DNA of 64,000 nt from Limnohabitans sp. 103DPR2 (GTDB lineage: Bacteria; Pseudomonadota; Gammaproteobacteria; Burkholderiales; Burkholderiaceae_C), in contig NZ_CP011834.1 of NCBI RefSeq assembly GCF_001412575.1, positions 2,790,001 through 2,854,000 on the forward strand, given 5' to 3'. Positions 1 through 8,446 of this stretch are shown here, one piece after another. Positions within the stretch are counted from its first letter, which is position 1; each line of letters starts with the position of its first letter. The notes beneath the pieces were generated by a model. That model saw only the letters and a program-made list of their open reading frames with translations, did not search any database and was not told the DNA's origin. The position numbers and the translations under genes were made by a program.

Positions 1-1162
1 CCTGAAACGTACCGCCGTAGCCTGCACAGGCACCGCAGGCATTGGGGAGCACACTGGCGCCCGCATCGGTCAAAATTTGCATCACACCTTCGCGTGCTGC
101 TTGCGCTTGATCACGGGCACTGGCGGGGGCGACCAGCAATTGAACACCAGCCGCAACTTTGCGGCCTTTCAAGACTTCAGCGGCGGCACGCAAATCGGCC
201 AACTTGGCGCCAGTGCAGGCGCCGATGTAAGCCACTGTGGGTTTAATGTTGGCAAATGCGGCCACTGGCTTCGTGTTTTCTGGACTGTGCGGCGCGGCCA
301 CCTGAGGGCTGAGTTGCGACGCATCAAACTCAAAACGCTGACAGTCGGCATCTTCATCGGTTTGAAAAAAATGACTGGCCTCCAACTGTGCATCTGTCAC
401 GCCCACCGACTTCAAGTAGTTTGTGGTCACGTCATCGGCTGCTATCAGGCCCACTTGCGCGCCCATTTCTGCGCTCATGTTGGAAAGGGTCATGCGCTCT
501 TGCATGCCCAAACCTCGCACCGTATCACCGGCAAACTCTACCGCCTGGTAGTTGCCACCGTTCATACCAAACTTGCCAATCATGTGCAGCATCATGTCTT
601 TGGCACAGACGCCTTTTTGCAAAGCACCTGACCACACCATGCGCAGCGTTTGCGGTACTTGCACCCAGATTTCGCCGGTGGCCACCACGCCCAACATTTC
701 GGTTGCACCGATGCCAAACATGTAAGTGCCAAAGGCGCCGCCAGTTGGTGAATGCGAATCGCCGCCCACACAAAAGTAACCAGGTTTCAAATGACCACGC
801 TCTGGCAACACCACATGGCAGATGCCTTCAGAGTCAATCACGTGGGGCAGTTGCCATTCTTTGGCCACGTCACGTGTGACTTGAACAATTTTTTGCGAGT
901 CTGCATCTTGGGCGGGCACATAGTGGTCCAGCACCAAGACCACTTTGTTGCGGTCCCAAATTTGCGCACCGATGTCGGTCAGCATCGGCTTGAGGCGACG
1001 AGGCCCAGATGAATCGTGGAACATGGCCAAATCCACTTGGCACGTCAGCACCTCACCCACACTGACCTGTTCACGACCTGCTGCGCGCGCAATCAACTTT
1101 TGCGCCAAAGTGGCGCCAGTCGGCTTGGCAATCAAGCTGGTAGAAATGTTGGCAGCACTCAT
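1..1162 (-). CDS. aconitase-family dehydratase large subunit (LeuC-like), 3' end cut by window edge
   Basis: About 387 N-terminal residues are visible; the C-terminus lies beyond the left edge. The protein belongs to the aconitase / 3-isopropylmalate dehydratase large-subunit family, which uses a 4Fe-4S cluster to isomerise hydroxy-acids. The cluster cysteines are visible: one in GACTGAKLADLR and a pair in NACGACAG. The stretches LVLDHYVPAQ and GDSHSPTGGAFGT are also typical. The ATG at 1162 overlaps the tctC stop as ATGA, so it is the last visible gene of the operon starting at gntR. Its position behind a transporter operon, rather than with leuB or leuD, suggests a catabolic hydroxy-acid dehydratase or homoaconitase-like enzyme rather than biosynthetic LeuC. 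The substrate is unknown, and any small subunit would be outside the window. Confidence 0.85.
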   Translation of the reverse strand, partial: MSAANISTSLIAKPTGATLAQKLIARAAGREQVSVGEVLTCQVDLAMFHDSSGPRRLKPMLTDIGAQIWDRNKVVLVLDHYVPAQDADSQKIVQVTRDVAKEWQLPHVIDSEGICHVVLPERGHLKPGYFCVGGDSHSPTGGAFGTYMFGIGATEMLGVVATGEIWVQVPQTLRMVWSGALQKGVCAKDMMLHMIGKFGMNGGNYQAVEFAGDTVRGLGMQERMTLSNMSAEMGAQVGLIAADDVTTNYLKSVGVTDAQLEASHFFQTDEDADCQRFEFDASQLSPQVAAPHSPENTKPVAAFANIKPTVAYIGACTGAKLADLRAAAEVLKGRKVAAGVQLLVAPASARDQAQAAREGVMQILTDAGASVLPNACGACAGYGGTFQ

Positions 1163-2127
1163 TCTGGTTTAGCTCCAGAGTACTGCACCACTGAACGCCA
1201 GCGCACAATTTCGGCTTCAACAAATTTGGAGAATTCTTGCGGGCTGTTGCCTGCGGGAATGGCGCCTTCAGATTCAATGCGACGCTTCACGTCGGGTGTT
1301 TGAATCGCCACGCGTGCTGCATCGCTCAAACGCTTGGCCAAGTCGGGGTTCATGCGACCTGGTGCAAACAAACCAAACCATGCACTCGACTCATAGCCTG
1401 GCAGTGTTTCGCCAATGGCCTGCACATCGGGGAAGGCTGGCAAGCGCTTGGGGCTGGTCACACCCAACGCACGCAACTTGCCCGCCTTGATGTGCGCTTG
1501 CGCGTTACCGACGGCCGCAAACATCAATTCCACTTGCCCCGCCAACACATCTTGAACCGCAGGGGCTGTACCGCGATAAGGAATGTTGACAATGAAGACC
1601 CCTGCTTTCATTTTGAACGAGTCCCCTGCCAAGTGAAGAGATGAGCCCAGCGCGCCAATGGCAAAGTTCAGCTGCCCTGGTTTTTCTTTGGCCAACTTCA
1701 CCAAGTCCGCCACATTTTTCACAGGCAAAGAGGGATGTGCCACCAGCACGGAAGGCGAAGTGGAGACCATGGTCAAAGGTGTGAAGTCTTTGATGGGGTC
1801 AAAGGGCAAGCTGGGATAGAGTGACGCATTGATGGCGTGGCTGGTGAAACTCATCAACAAGGTATTGCCATCTGGTGCCGCTTTTGCCACCATGTCTGCG
1901 GCCAAGTTACCGCCTGCGCCCGGTTTGTTTTCGACCACCACCACGCGGCCCAATTGTTGTCCCATCGCCTGCGCCAAAGTGCGTGCCATGGTGTCGGTAG
2001 TGCCGCCTGCAGGTGCGCCCACCAAGATGCGAATGGGTGCCGTAGCAGAGGTTTGCGCATGGGCACTGCCCAAGACCACAGCGCACGCCAACACACAGAA
2101 TTTCAGTTTCAAGAAAAATTTTTTCAT
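1159..2127 (-). CDS. TctC-family (Bug) periplasmic solute-binding protein
   Basis: The 322-residue protein opens with a signal peptide: MKKFF, a hydrophobic stretch, then a cleavage-like AHA-QT. It continues with the TctC/Bug hallmarks PIRILVGAPAGGTTDTMAR and VVENKPGAGGNLAADMVAKA. Bug proteins bind carboxylates, amino acids or related compounds in the periplasm; many are orphans without the TctA/TctB membrane subunits, as here. I chose the ATG at 2127 over an upstream in-frame start at 2217 because the signal peptide begins there and an AGGA ribosome site precedes it. It starts 13 bases after livF and overlaps the next gene by ATGA. A second binding protein in an operon that already has livK is odd. 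Confidence 0.88.
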   Translation of the reverse strand: MKKFFLKLKFCVLACAVVLGSAHAQTSATAPIRILVGAPAGGTTDTMARTLAQAMGQQLGRVVVVENKPGAGGNLAADMVAKAAPDGNTLLMSFTSHAINASLYPSLPFDPIKDFTPLTMVSTSPSVLVAHPSLPVKNVADLVKLAKEKPGQLNFAIGALGSSLHLAGDSFKMKAGVFIVNIPYRGTAPAVQDVLAGQVELMFAAVGNAQAHIKAGKLRALGVTSPKRLPAFPDVQAIGETLPGYESSAWFGLFAPGRMNPDLAKRLSDAARVAIQTPDVKRRIESEGAIPAGNSPQEFSKFVEAEIVRWRSVVQYSGAKPE

Positions 2128-2140
2128 GGGAAAGTCCTGC

Positions 2141-2851
2141 TCACATGCCCAAGTAGGCTTGTCGCAAGGTGTCACTGGCCAACAACTCTGCGGGCTTGCC
2201 GCTGAAACGGATCGCACCGTTTTCCATCACATAAGCACGGTCTGCAATCTCGAGCGACTGCCCCACGTTTTGCTCCACCAGCAGCACAGCCAAGCCATTG
2301 GCTTTGAGTTGGCCAATCAAGGTGAACATTTCTTCTACCAACAAAGGTGAAAGACCCAAGGATGGCTCGTCCAAAATCAAGAGTTGGGGCTCGGCCATCA
2401 AGCCACGACCAATGGCCAACATTTGTTGCTCGCCACCGCTCAAGGTGCCAGCCAGTTGTTTCACTCGTTCACGCAAGCGTGGAAAGATGCCAAAGATTTT
2501 TTCCAAGTTGGCGTCACGTCTTTCACGGCCGCGGGTGAAGGCCCCCAAAGACAAGTTTTCCAAAACGCTTAAGTTGGGAAATACTTTGCGTCCTTCTGGC
2601 ACATGAATCAAACCAGCTTGCACCACTTTACGAGCATGCCAACCTGTGATGTCTTGGCCTTCAAAGTTCACGTGTCCGCTGCGCGCTTTGACCAAGCCAC
2701 TCAGCACGCCATTCAAAGTGGTCTTACCCGCCCCATTGCTGCCCAGCAAGGCAACCGTTTCGCCGGCATTCACCGTCAGGTCAACGCCTCGCAACACCTC
2801 AACCGCACCATAGCCAGCGCGCAGCTGTGACACGTTCAAAATTTCGCTCAT
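2141..2851 (-). CDS. livF: branched-chain amino acid-type ABC transporter ATPase
   Basis: A 236-residue ABC ATPase of the LivF type. Walker A is GSNGAGKTT at residues 37-45, the signature motif is LSGGEQQML, and Walker B is LLILDEPSLGL. The length is normal for LivF (about 235). It works on the cytoplasmic face with LivG to power uptake through LivH/LivM. Its ATG overlaps the livG stop by four bases, so the two are translationally coupled. The ligand is not deducible: this transporter class also takes up urea, short amides and aromatic or other carboxylates. Confidence 0.93.
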   Translation of the reverse strand: MSEILNVSQLRAGYGAVEVLRGVDLTVNAGETVALLGSNGAGKTTLNGVLSGLVKARSGHVNFEGQDITGWHARKVVQAGLIHVPEGRKVFPNLSVLENLSLGAFTRGRERRDANLEKIFGIFPRLRERVKQLAGTLSGGEQQMLAIGRGLMAEPQLLILDEPSLGLSPLLVEEMFTLIGQLKANGLAVLLVEQNVGQSLEIADRAYVMENGAIRFSGKPAELLASDTLRQAYLGM

Positions 2852-3609
2852 GCTGACACCTCCGCTTGGCGCAGGCGTGCTGCCGTACCGTGTCCCAAAT
2901 AGGCTTCAATCACTTGCGGATGGCGTGTCACTTCGGCGGGCGAGCCTTCGGCAATCAATTGCCCTTGCGCCAACACCCACACATGCTCAGCCAAACTCAT
3001 GACGGCTTGCATCACGTGTTCAATCATCAGCACAGTCACACCCGATGCTGCAATGGCGCGCACCACGGGAATCATTTCTGCAATTTCTTGGGGGTTCAAA
3101 CCCGCCAACACTTCATCGAGCAGCAACAATTGTGGCGCTGTGGCTAAGGCACGTGCCAGCTCCAGGCGTTTGCGTCCCGCCACTGTCAAATCACTGGCCA
3201 GCTTGTCGAGTTGATCGGCCAAGCCAACACGCTGCGCCACTTGCTCTGCGGTTGCCAAAGCGTGCTCGCGAGATGCCGTGTGCAAATGCGCGCCGACTGC
3301 AATGTTTTCTCGCACTGTTTGTGCGGCAAAGGGTTGCACAATTTGGAAGGTGCGCGTCATGCCCAATTTGGCATTCAAGTGCGGCGCTTGACCCGTAACG
3401 TCCTGCCCCTTGAAAATCACACGACCCGTGTCCGGCGTTAAAAAGCCTGACAGCAAAGCAAACAAGGTGGTTTTACCGGCACCGTTGGGGCCGATCAAGG
3501 CCGTCAACGAGCCTTGAGGCACTTGCAGGCTGACGTTTTGAACCGCCTTCAAGCCACCAAAGGAGCGGCTCACGCCCTGCACTTCTAACAAGGCATTTGG
3601 CTTAGTCAT
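2848..3609 (-). CDS. livG: branched-chain amino acid-type ABC transporter ATPase
   Basis: A 253-residue ABC ATPase of the LivG type, with Walker A GPNGAGKTT at residues 40-48 and Walker B LLLLDEVLAGLN. The signature motif is degenerate (DLTVAGRKRLELARAL in place of LSGGQ), a variant I recall in a LivG subgroup and compatible with activity because the partner LivF has a canonical signature. The C-terminus has the LivG-type extension after the H-loop (MIEHVMQAVM). It overlaps livM by eight bases and livF by four, so all the transporter subunits are coupled in one transcript. Confidence 0.92.
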   Translation of the reverse strand: MTKPNALLEVQGVSRSFGGLKAVQNVSLQVPQGSLTALIGPNGAGKTTLFALLSGFLTPDTGRVIFKGQDVTGQAPHLNAKLGMTRTFQIVQPFAAQTVRENIAVGAHLHTASREHALATAEQVAQRVGLADQLDKLASDLTVAGRKRLELARALATAPQLLLLDEVLAGLNPQEIAEMIPVVRAIAASGVTVLMIEHVMQAVMSLAEHVWVLAQGQLIAEGSPAEVTRHPQVIEAYLGHGTAARLRQAEVSA

Positions 3610-4570
3610 GACGTCTCCAAGACTTGGGCAAGTAGTCGCTCAAACCGGCAATGCCGCGCGGTAAGAACATCACAATCACAATCAACACCGCGCCGTAGAT
3701 CACCATGTTGATGCCAGGCATCTGGCCAAACAAGTTGCGCGTCATATCGGCCAGCACATGCAAAACCACTGCACCTAAAACAGGCCCCCACAAGGTGCCC
3801 ATACCGCCCACAATGGCACCCACCAAAGCCTCGACAGATGTGTGCGAGCCAAAGCCAATGCCGGGATCGATGTACTGAAACACTTGAACATAAAAAGCAC
3901 CCGCTGAGCCCATCAAAGCACCAGAGATCACAGTGGCCCATGTTTTGACATGAAAGGGGTTGACCCCCACAGCCCGCGCTGCATCTTCGTTGTCGCGCAC
4001 AGCCTGCAAATAAGCACCGAACCTGGCGTTGCGCAAATAGGCGGTGACGCACAAAGCCAAAGTGACCAAACCCAAAATCAACCAAACATAACCGGCGCGC
4101 GAACCGAATTGCATGTTGGTCCAAGACTCTTTCAAGGGCAACATCAAACCAACACCTGCGCCCGTGAAAGGCACCGACAGTGACACGATGCGAAAGACTT
4201 CAGCAAAAGCCAAGGTGATCAAGGCAAAGTAAGAGCCCTTCAAGCCATACCTGAAAGACAGTGCGCCAACCCAGGCGCCCACCAAACCTGCAGCCAACAT
4301 GGCACAAGGCAAAGCCAACCAAGGGTTCCACCCCCAACTCATTTGTGCAATGGCTTGAAAGTAGGCGCCCGTACCAAAAAACAAAGCGTGACCAAATGAA
4401 AACTGTCCGCCAAAGCCACCCAGCACATTCCAAGCTTGGGCAATCAAACAAGCAAAAAGCGCCATCATCACAAAGTTCAGCGTGACCCCCGATTCAGTCA
4501 ACACAGGGATCACCGCCACCAGCGCTACAAACAGGGCAATGCTCAACAAGTCTTTGAACAATTGATTCAT
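3602..4570 (-). CDS. livM: branched-chain amino acid-type ABC transporter permease
   Basis: A 322-residue LivM-type permease with many hydrophobic segments. The motif LGGFGGQFSFGHALFFGTGAY, typical of LivM, begins near residue 60, and the EAA-like loop is around AVRDNEDAARAVGVNPFHVK. I used the ATG at 4570 (MNQLFKDL) rather than 4597 because the nine extra upstream residues are charged and the gap from livH is then a normal 10 bases. It forms the inner-membrane channel with LivH. Confidence 0.9.
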   Translation of the reverse strand: MNQLFKDLLSIALFVALVAVIPVLTESGVTLNFVMMALFACLIAQAWNVLGGFGGQFSFGHALFFGTGAYFQAIAQMSWGWNPWLALPCAMLAAGLVGAWVGALSFRYGLKGSYFALITLAFAEVFRIVSLSVPFTGAGVGLMLPLKESWTNMQFGSRAGYVWLILGLVTLALCVTAYLRNARFGAYLQAVRDNEDAARAVGVNPFHVKTWATVISGALMGSAGAFYVQVFQYIDPGIGFGSHTSVEALVGAIVGGMGTLWGPVLGAVVLHVLADMTRNLFGQMPGINMVIYGAVLIVIVMFLPRGIAGLSDYLPKSWRRHD

Positions 4571-4580
4571 GGTGTCAACC

Positions 4581-5468
4581 TCATGTCTTCGCCCCAAACA
4601 GACCTTGAGGTCGCAACAACAACACGGCGATGAAGATCACAAAAATACCGACCTGCCCCAAGGACTCGCCCAAGAACAAACCGCCAAAAGACTCCACCAC
4701 ACCAATCAGCAGCCCGCCCAACAAGGCGCCCGCAAAACTGCCCATGCCACCCAACACCACCACCGTAAAGGCCACCAACACAAAGCCGTTGCCGACTTGG
4801 GGGTTGACGTAATAAGCGGGCAACAAGAAGCATGCAGCGGCGCCCAAACAGGCCAAGCCCAAACCAAAGCACATGGCATAGACGTGTTCCACATCAATGC
4901 CCATCAAACGTGCGCCTTGTTTTTCTTTGGCCACAGCACGTATGGCACGGCCTAAATCCGTGCGCTGCAAAATCACGATCAGCAATGCAGACACCACCAG
5001 CGCACCTGCAAAGGCCACCAATTTAGGCAAGGACACCATCACCTGCACAGCCTCCGGCCCAATGGCCACTGTGCTCAAGGTGTAGGCCGTGTCGATGGTG
5101 CGCGTGTCTGATTTGAAAAACAACAAGGCCAAGTTTTCCATCACGATGGACAAACCCAAAGTCACCAGCAAGATGTTTTCATCTTTGCCGTGACTGGCCC
5201 GGTTGATGATCAAACGCTGCATGCCATAGCCCAGCACAAACATGGCAGGCACCATGAAAGGCAAAGCCACATAAGGGTCCACACCCCACCTTTCTTTGAG
5301 CGCATACACGCCATACAGCGCCATCATGAGCGAGGCCCCGTGCGCAAAGTTAATGATGTGCAGCACACCATAGATCAAGGTCAACCCCAGCGCAATCAAA
5401 GCATAGACTGCGCCGGTGGTTAAACCGTTGAGCAAAGCGGACAGCAAAATGCTGGCGTCAAACATCAT
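4581..5468 (-). CDS. livH: branched-chain amino acid-type ABC transporter permease
   Basis: A 295-residue LivH-type permease, normal in length. Family features are LLNGLTTGAVYALIALGLTLIYGVLHIINFAHGA at the N-terminus (broken here by description only: TTGAVYALIALGLTLIYG followed by INFAHG) and AVAKEKQGARLMGIDVEHV as the cytoplasmic loop that contacts the ATPase. The start could be either of two adjacent Met codons at 5468 or 5465. It follows livK by 42 bases on the same strand. Confidence 0.9.
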   Translation of the reverse strand: MMFDASILLSALLNGLTTGAVYALIALGLTLIYGVLHIINFAHGASLMMALYGVYALKERWGVDPYVALPFMVPAMFVLGYGMQRLIINRASHGKDENILLVTLGLSIVMENLALLFFKSDTRTIDTAYTLSTVAIGPEAVQVMVSLPKLVAFAGALVVSALLIVILQRTDLGRAIRAVAKEKQGARLMGIDVEHVYAMCFGLGLACLGAAACFLLPAYYVNPQVGNGFVLVAFTVVVLGGMGSFAGALLGGLLIGVVESFGGLFLGESLGQVGIFVIFIAVLLLRPQGLFGAKT

Positions 5469-5510
5469 CGTGACCCATTCAAATTAAGGTTCAAGGCGTG
5501 GGCTCAAGGC

Positions 5511-6713
5511 TTATGCCTTCAAAGGAAAGATCGGTTCCACTTCGCGGTAGTCACGAGGCACGATCACCTTGATGTCACCCTTAACCACTTGCGTCATCAA
5601 AGGTTGCGCACCCATGTTCTGGCCGTTCACAAACTGTGTCGCGCCGTAGGGCATGATGTGATTGGAGAAAGTGCTCTTGCTCAAAGCATCGATGATGGCC
5701 GCACGGTCTGTTGACTTGGCGCGCTCAATGGCATCAGCCAGCAAAGTCATGGCGGTGTAGGTCATGAACACCTCGTAGCTGAAGAACTGACCTTGCGCTT
5801 CCACACGTTTTTTCAATTCCAAAGAACGCTTGTCGCGGGGGTTGAACCAGTGGTTGCAATCGATGATGCCGTTGGCGGCTTCTGGGAATTCTTTGACAAA
5901 CTTGTAGCTGGAAGCTGCGCCGCCCAAGACCGAGTAAATGGCTTTGGGTGTGATTTTTTGCTGCTGCATCGTGCGAACCAACAAAGCGTACTCGTTGTAG
6001 TAGTTGGCAGGAATCACGATGTCAGGGTTGACTTGCTTGATGCGCAAGGCAATGTTGTTGAAGTCGCGCGTGGGGTTGGCGTGCTTGATCACTTCTTTCA
6101 CGTCGTAGCCGTAGCCAGGCAATTCTTTAGACAACAAGTTGGCGGTACCTGTGCCAAACAAAGACTCTTCGTGAATGATCATCACGCTGCGAGCTGGTTT
6201 GCCAGCGGCTGTGTTGAGCACGTGCAAATTGGCCACAGCCACTTCCGCACATTTTTTGTAACCAGGACCGAAGCGGAAGGTGTTTTTCAAACCACGTTCC
6301 ACAATTTGATCGGCCACACCGACGTCCACCACGTGGGGCAAGTTGTACTTGGCCGCTGCTTGCGTTGTCGCCAAACAAATGGCCGATGCAAAGGCACCCA
6401 CCACAGCGCTCACGCCAGCTTCGTTCATCTTTTCAATTTCAGCAGTACCGGCTTGTGGGCTCGATTGGGCATCCCCCAACACCGCTTCAATTTTGGCGCC
6501 GCCCAATGACTTGATGCCGCCCGCTTTGTTGATGTCTTCAATGGCCATCAGTGCGCCCAAACGGCACTGCTGTCCTGAATACGCCAGAGCACCTGTGACA
6601 GGATGCAACACACCCACTTTGACTGTCTTGGCTTGCGCGCCAGCAATCAAAGGGAAGGACATGACAGAAGCCGCTGCAGCGGTCTGGCTCATAAAGTGAC
6701 GACGTGTGGTCAT
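5511..6713 (-). CDS. livK: branched-chain amino acid-type periplasmic substrate-binding protein
   Basis: A 400-residue type I periplasmic binding protein. The N-terminus TTRRHFMSQTAAAASVMS looks like a twin-arginine signal ending at AGAQA, so export may be by the Tat route. The mature part starts KTVKVGVLHPVTGALAYSG, the usual Peripla_BP_6 opening, with the ligand-binding loop near residues 85-115. It is the binding protein for the LivHMGF system downstream. The closest known relatives by recall bind urea, short-chain amides or carboxylates as well as amino acids, so the ligand is left open. The gene starts 41 bases after gntR, suggesting the same transcript. Confidence 0.9.
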   Translation of the reverse strand: MTTRRHFMSQTAAAASVMSFPLIAGAQAKTVKVGVLHPVTGALAYSGQQCRLGALMAIEDINKAGGIKSLGGAKIEAVLGDAQSSPQAGTAEIEKMNEAGVSAVVGAFASAICLATTQAAAKYNLPHVVDVGVADQIVERGLKNTFRFGPGYKKCAEVAVANLHVLNTAAGKPARSVMIIHEESLFGTGTANLLSKELPGYGYDVKEVIKHANPTRDFNNIALRIKQVNPDIVIPANYYNEYALLVRTMQQQKITPKAIYSVLGGAASSYKFVKEFPEAANGIIDCNHWFNPRDKRSLELKKRVEAQGQFFSYEVFMTYTAMTLLADAIERAKSTDRAAIIDALSKSTFSNHIMPYGATQFVNGQNMGAQPLMTQVVKGDIKVIVPRDYREVEPIFPLKA

Positions 6714-6754
6714 GGGAAGCTCCTTTAAAAGGTCAAGGGAAAATCAAGGGACGG

Positions 6755-7564
6755 TCAATGAAAATTCGCCGACAGCTCTTTGTCCACCCAAATTTGGGCG
6801 TCAATGCTGCCAACACGGGACAACTGCATTTGGTATTCGTAACGGTCGGGCCGGTACAAGCCCAGCAACCACTGAACAGGTTTGTCTTGCTGGTCGTAAA
6901 TCAAACGGCGCACGGACAACAAGGCGGATCCTACCGGCACATCCAAGTGGCGCGCCATGTCGGCATCGGCCAGGCGCGCAGAAATGGTTTGCTCTGCGCG
7001 GCCCACTTTGACGCCCGCCTCTTCCAGCAAGATCAAAATGGGTTTTTGCGCCAATTCACGCTGACCAAAACCTTGGGCAATCTCAGAAGGTACCCAGGTG
7101 GTCATGTGCGACAACGGCCCTTCTCGCGTGCTTCGAACCCGCTCGGCTTTTTGCACCCAGTCTGTGGCTGAAAGTTTGAGTTTGTCTTGGATTTCTTTTG
7201 GCGCCAGCAAGGTTTGCACGGACAACACCTTCACGGAGGTGCGCAAACCCATGGTGACCAGGTTTTCCAGCAATCCCGTCAAGCGAGCTTGTTGAGCGCC
7301 CTGACCTGATACATCACCACCGAGTTTGGAGGCACTGACTTCATTGCGTTTCACGGGACGCGTGCCGCGACCTGGTTCACGTTTGATGAGTCCTTCTTCA
7401 GCCATCTGCTGAAGCGCACGACGCACCGTGACGCGTGCCACAGAAAACTGCTTCATCAGCGCTAACTCGCCAGGCAAACCCTCGTCGAATTTGCCTTCTT
7501 GCAATTGCTCGCACAACACCAGATAAATCTGGTGGTACTTGGGCAATGGCAGGTTTTGGTTCAT
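6755..7564 (-). CDS. GntR-family transcriptional regulator (HutC/UTRA subfamily)
   Basis: A 269-residue regulator. An N-terminal winged helix-turn-helix occupies about residues 5-75 (KYHQIYLVLCEQL, FSVARVTVRRALQQMAEEGLI, GRGTRPV), and a UTRA ligand-binding domain covers about 95-260. It is the first gene of the operon with the transporter and the LeuC-like enzyme, so it most likely senses the transported acid or a metabolite and controls the operon as well as itself. The start has no clear ribosome site close to it. A promoter-like TTGACA embedded in the operator upstream would put the transcript start almost at the ATG, so leaderless translation is possible. Confidence 0.88.
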   Translation of the reverse strand: MNQNLPLPKYHQIYLVLCEQLQEGKFDEGLPGELALMKQFSVARVTVRRALQQMAEEGLIKREPGRGTRPVKRNEVSASKLGGDVSGQGAQQARLTGLLENLVTMGLRTSVKVLSVQTLLAPKEIQDKLKLSATDWVQKAERVRSTREGPLSHMTTWVPSEIAQGFGQRELAQKPILILLEEAGVKVGRAEQTISARLADADMARHLDVPVGSALLSVRRLIYDQQDKPVQWLLGLYRPDRYEYQMQLSRVGSIDAQIWVDKELSANFH

Positions 7565-7583
7565 GGGCGATATGTTTCATTAC

Positions 7584-7623
7584 TCCTAATGACCTGTCAA
7601 TAGGACATTTGTTAGGACAAATG
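7584..7623. promoter_or_regulatory. tandem inverted repeats, probable GntR operator
   Basis: Two adjacent inverted repeats fill 40 bases just upstream of gntR. The first (7584-7605) has arms TCCTA and TAGGA around the inner palindrome TGACCTGTCA, with about 18 of 22 positions symmetric. The second (7606-7623) is CATTTG, six bases, CAAATG, a perfect 6-base dyad. Both contain TAGGACA, 12 bases apart. On the minus strand a TTGACA (7600-7595) lies inside the first repeat, so a bound repressor would cover a possible -35 element. Dyads next to a gntR gene are typical of autoregulation; binding is inferred. Confidence 0.55.
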
Positions 7624-7703
7624 CGCAGTTTCTCCAATGAATGTGTGGCAGTAGAAGTCATTGAGGTCATTCAATCAGGCAAATCAAATCGATAATCAGT
7701 GAA

Positions 7704-8303
7704 TTGAACTTGTTACCAAAGAGGCCAACATTGGCACTGCCATCTCCTGCACCCCGCAAACTGTCACACACCCGAACCGTGGTCTATTCAGGCTTTGAGC
7801 GGAAAGATGGCTTGTGGGACATCGAAGCCGCCCTGACCGATGTCAAAACCTACAACTTCGTCATCCCCAGCCAAGGCCCCTTGGAAGCAGGACAGCCGAT
7901 CCATGGTTTGAACATCCGCTTGACGGTGGACGACCAATTCAAAATTCACGAAGTGATCACCGACATGGCACACATTCCCCATCCAGAATGTGACCGAGCC
8001 CCTCTCAACATGCACAAGCTGGTCGGCTGCACTTTGGGTTCTGGTTGGCGCAAAACCATTGAAGCCCATCTGGGGGGCGTTGCAGGCTGCACCCATTTGC
8101 GTGAAATGTTGTTCAACATGGCCACCGCGGCTTATCAGACCATCCCTTCTGCGCGCCAATTCAGAGCGCAACAAGCAGGACTGCCAGAGCACGTGCCCAC
8201 CACACCGCCGCCGCACGTGGGCAAGTGCATGTCATGGGCCTTTGATGGCCCGGTGGTCGAGCGTTATTACCCCATGTTTTACAGAAAACCCGAAGCGACG
8301 TAA
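7704..8303 (+). CDS. DUF2889 domain-containing protein
   Basis: A 199-residue protein that I recognise as DUF2889, a family of unknown function widespread in betaproteobacteria. Visible features are the opening RTVVYSGFERKDGLWDIEAALTD and a central block with conserved Cys and His (PECDRAPLNMHKLVGC, GCTHLREMLFNMATAA). The C-terminal CMSWAFDGPVVERYYP is also typical. The start is uncertain: the longest frame begins with TTG at 7704 and there is no ATG before the conserved region. It is divergent from gntR, and the operator between them could affect both. No function is assigned. Confidence 0.75.
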   Translation: MNLLPKRPTLALPSPAPRKLSHTRTVVYSGFERKDGLWDIEAALTDVKTYNFVIPSQGPLEAGQPIHGLNIRLTVDDQFKIHEVITDMAHIPHPECDRAPLNMHKLVGCTLGSGWRKTIEAHLGGVAGCTHLREMLFNMATAAYQTIPSARQFRAQQAGLPEHVPTTPPPHVGKCMSWAFDGPVVERYYPMFYRKPEAT

Positions 8304-8317
8304 GACGCTTTGGCACC

Positions 8318-8345
8318 AGCGCCCTTCAGTGATGGCGCTGTTTGC
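8318..8345 (+). terminator. weak hairpin after the DUF2889 gene
   Basis: AGCGCC and GGCGCT form a 6-7 base-pair stem around a 10-base loop 15 bases after the stop codon, followed only by GTTTG. It may be a weak intrinsic terminator before miaB; the short T-run makes this uncertain. Confidence 0.3.
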
Positions 8346-8446
8346 GCTTCAGTCCCTGCGATAATCGAGGGCTAATCCGCCCGTCTGCACGACGCGCACC
8401 TTCCATCAGCCCCTGGATATAAACCAGTCACCGCTTGGAGTCTCTT

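Noticed and set aside
7553..7579. An alternative ATG after AGGAG upstream of gntR (frame starting MKHIAHEP)
   Set aside because: The AGGAG lies only two bases before this ATG, which is too close, and the frame does not lead into the GntR domain.
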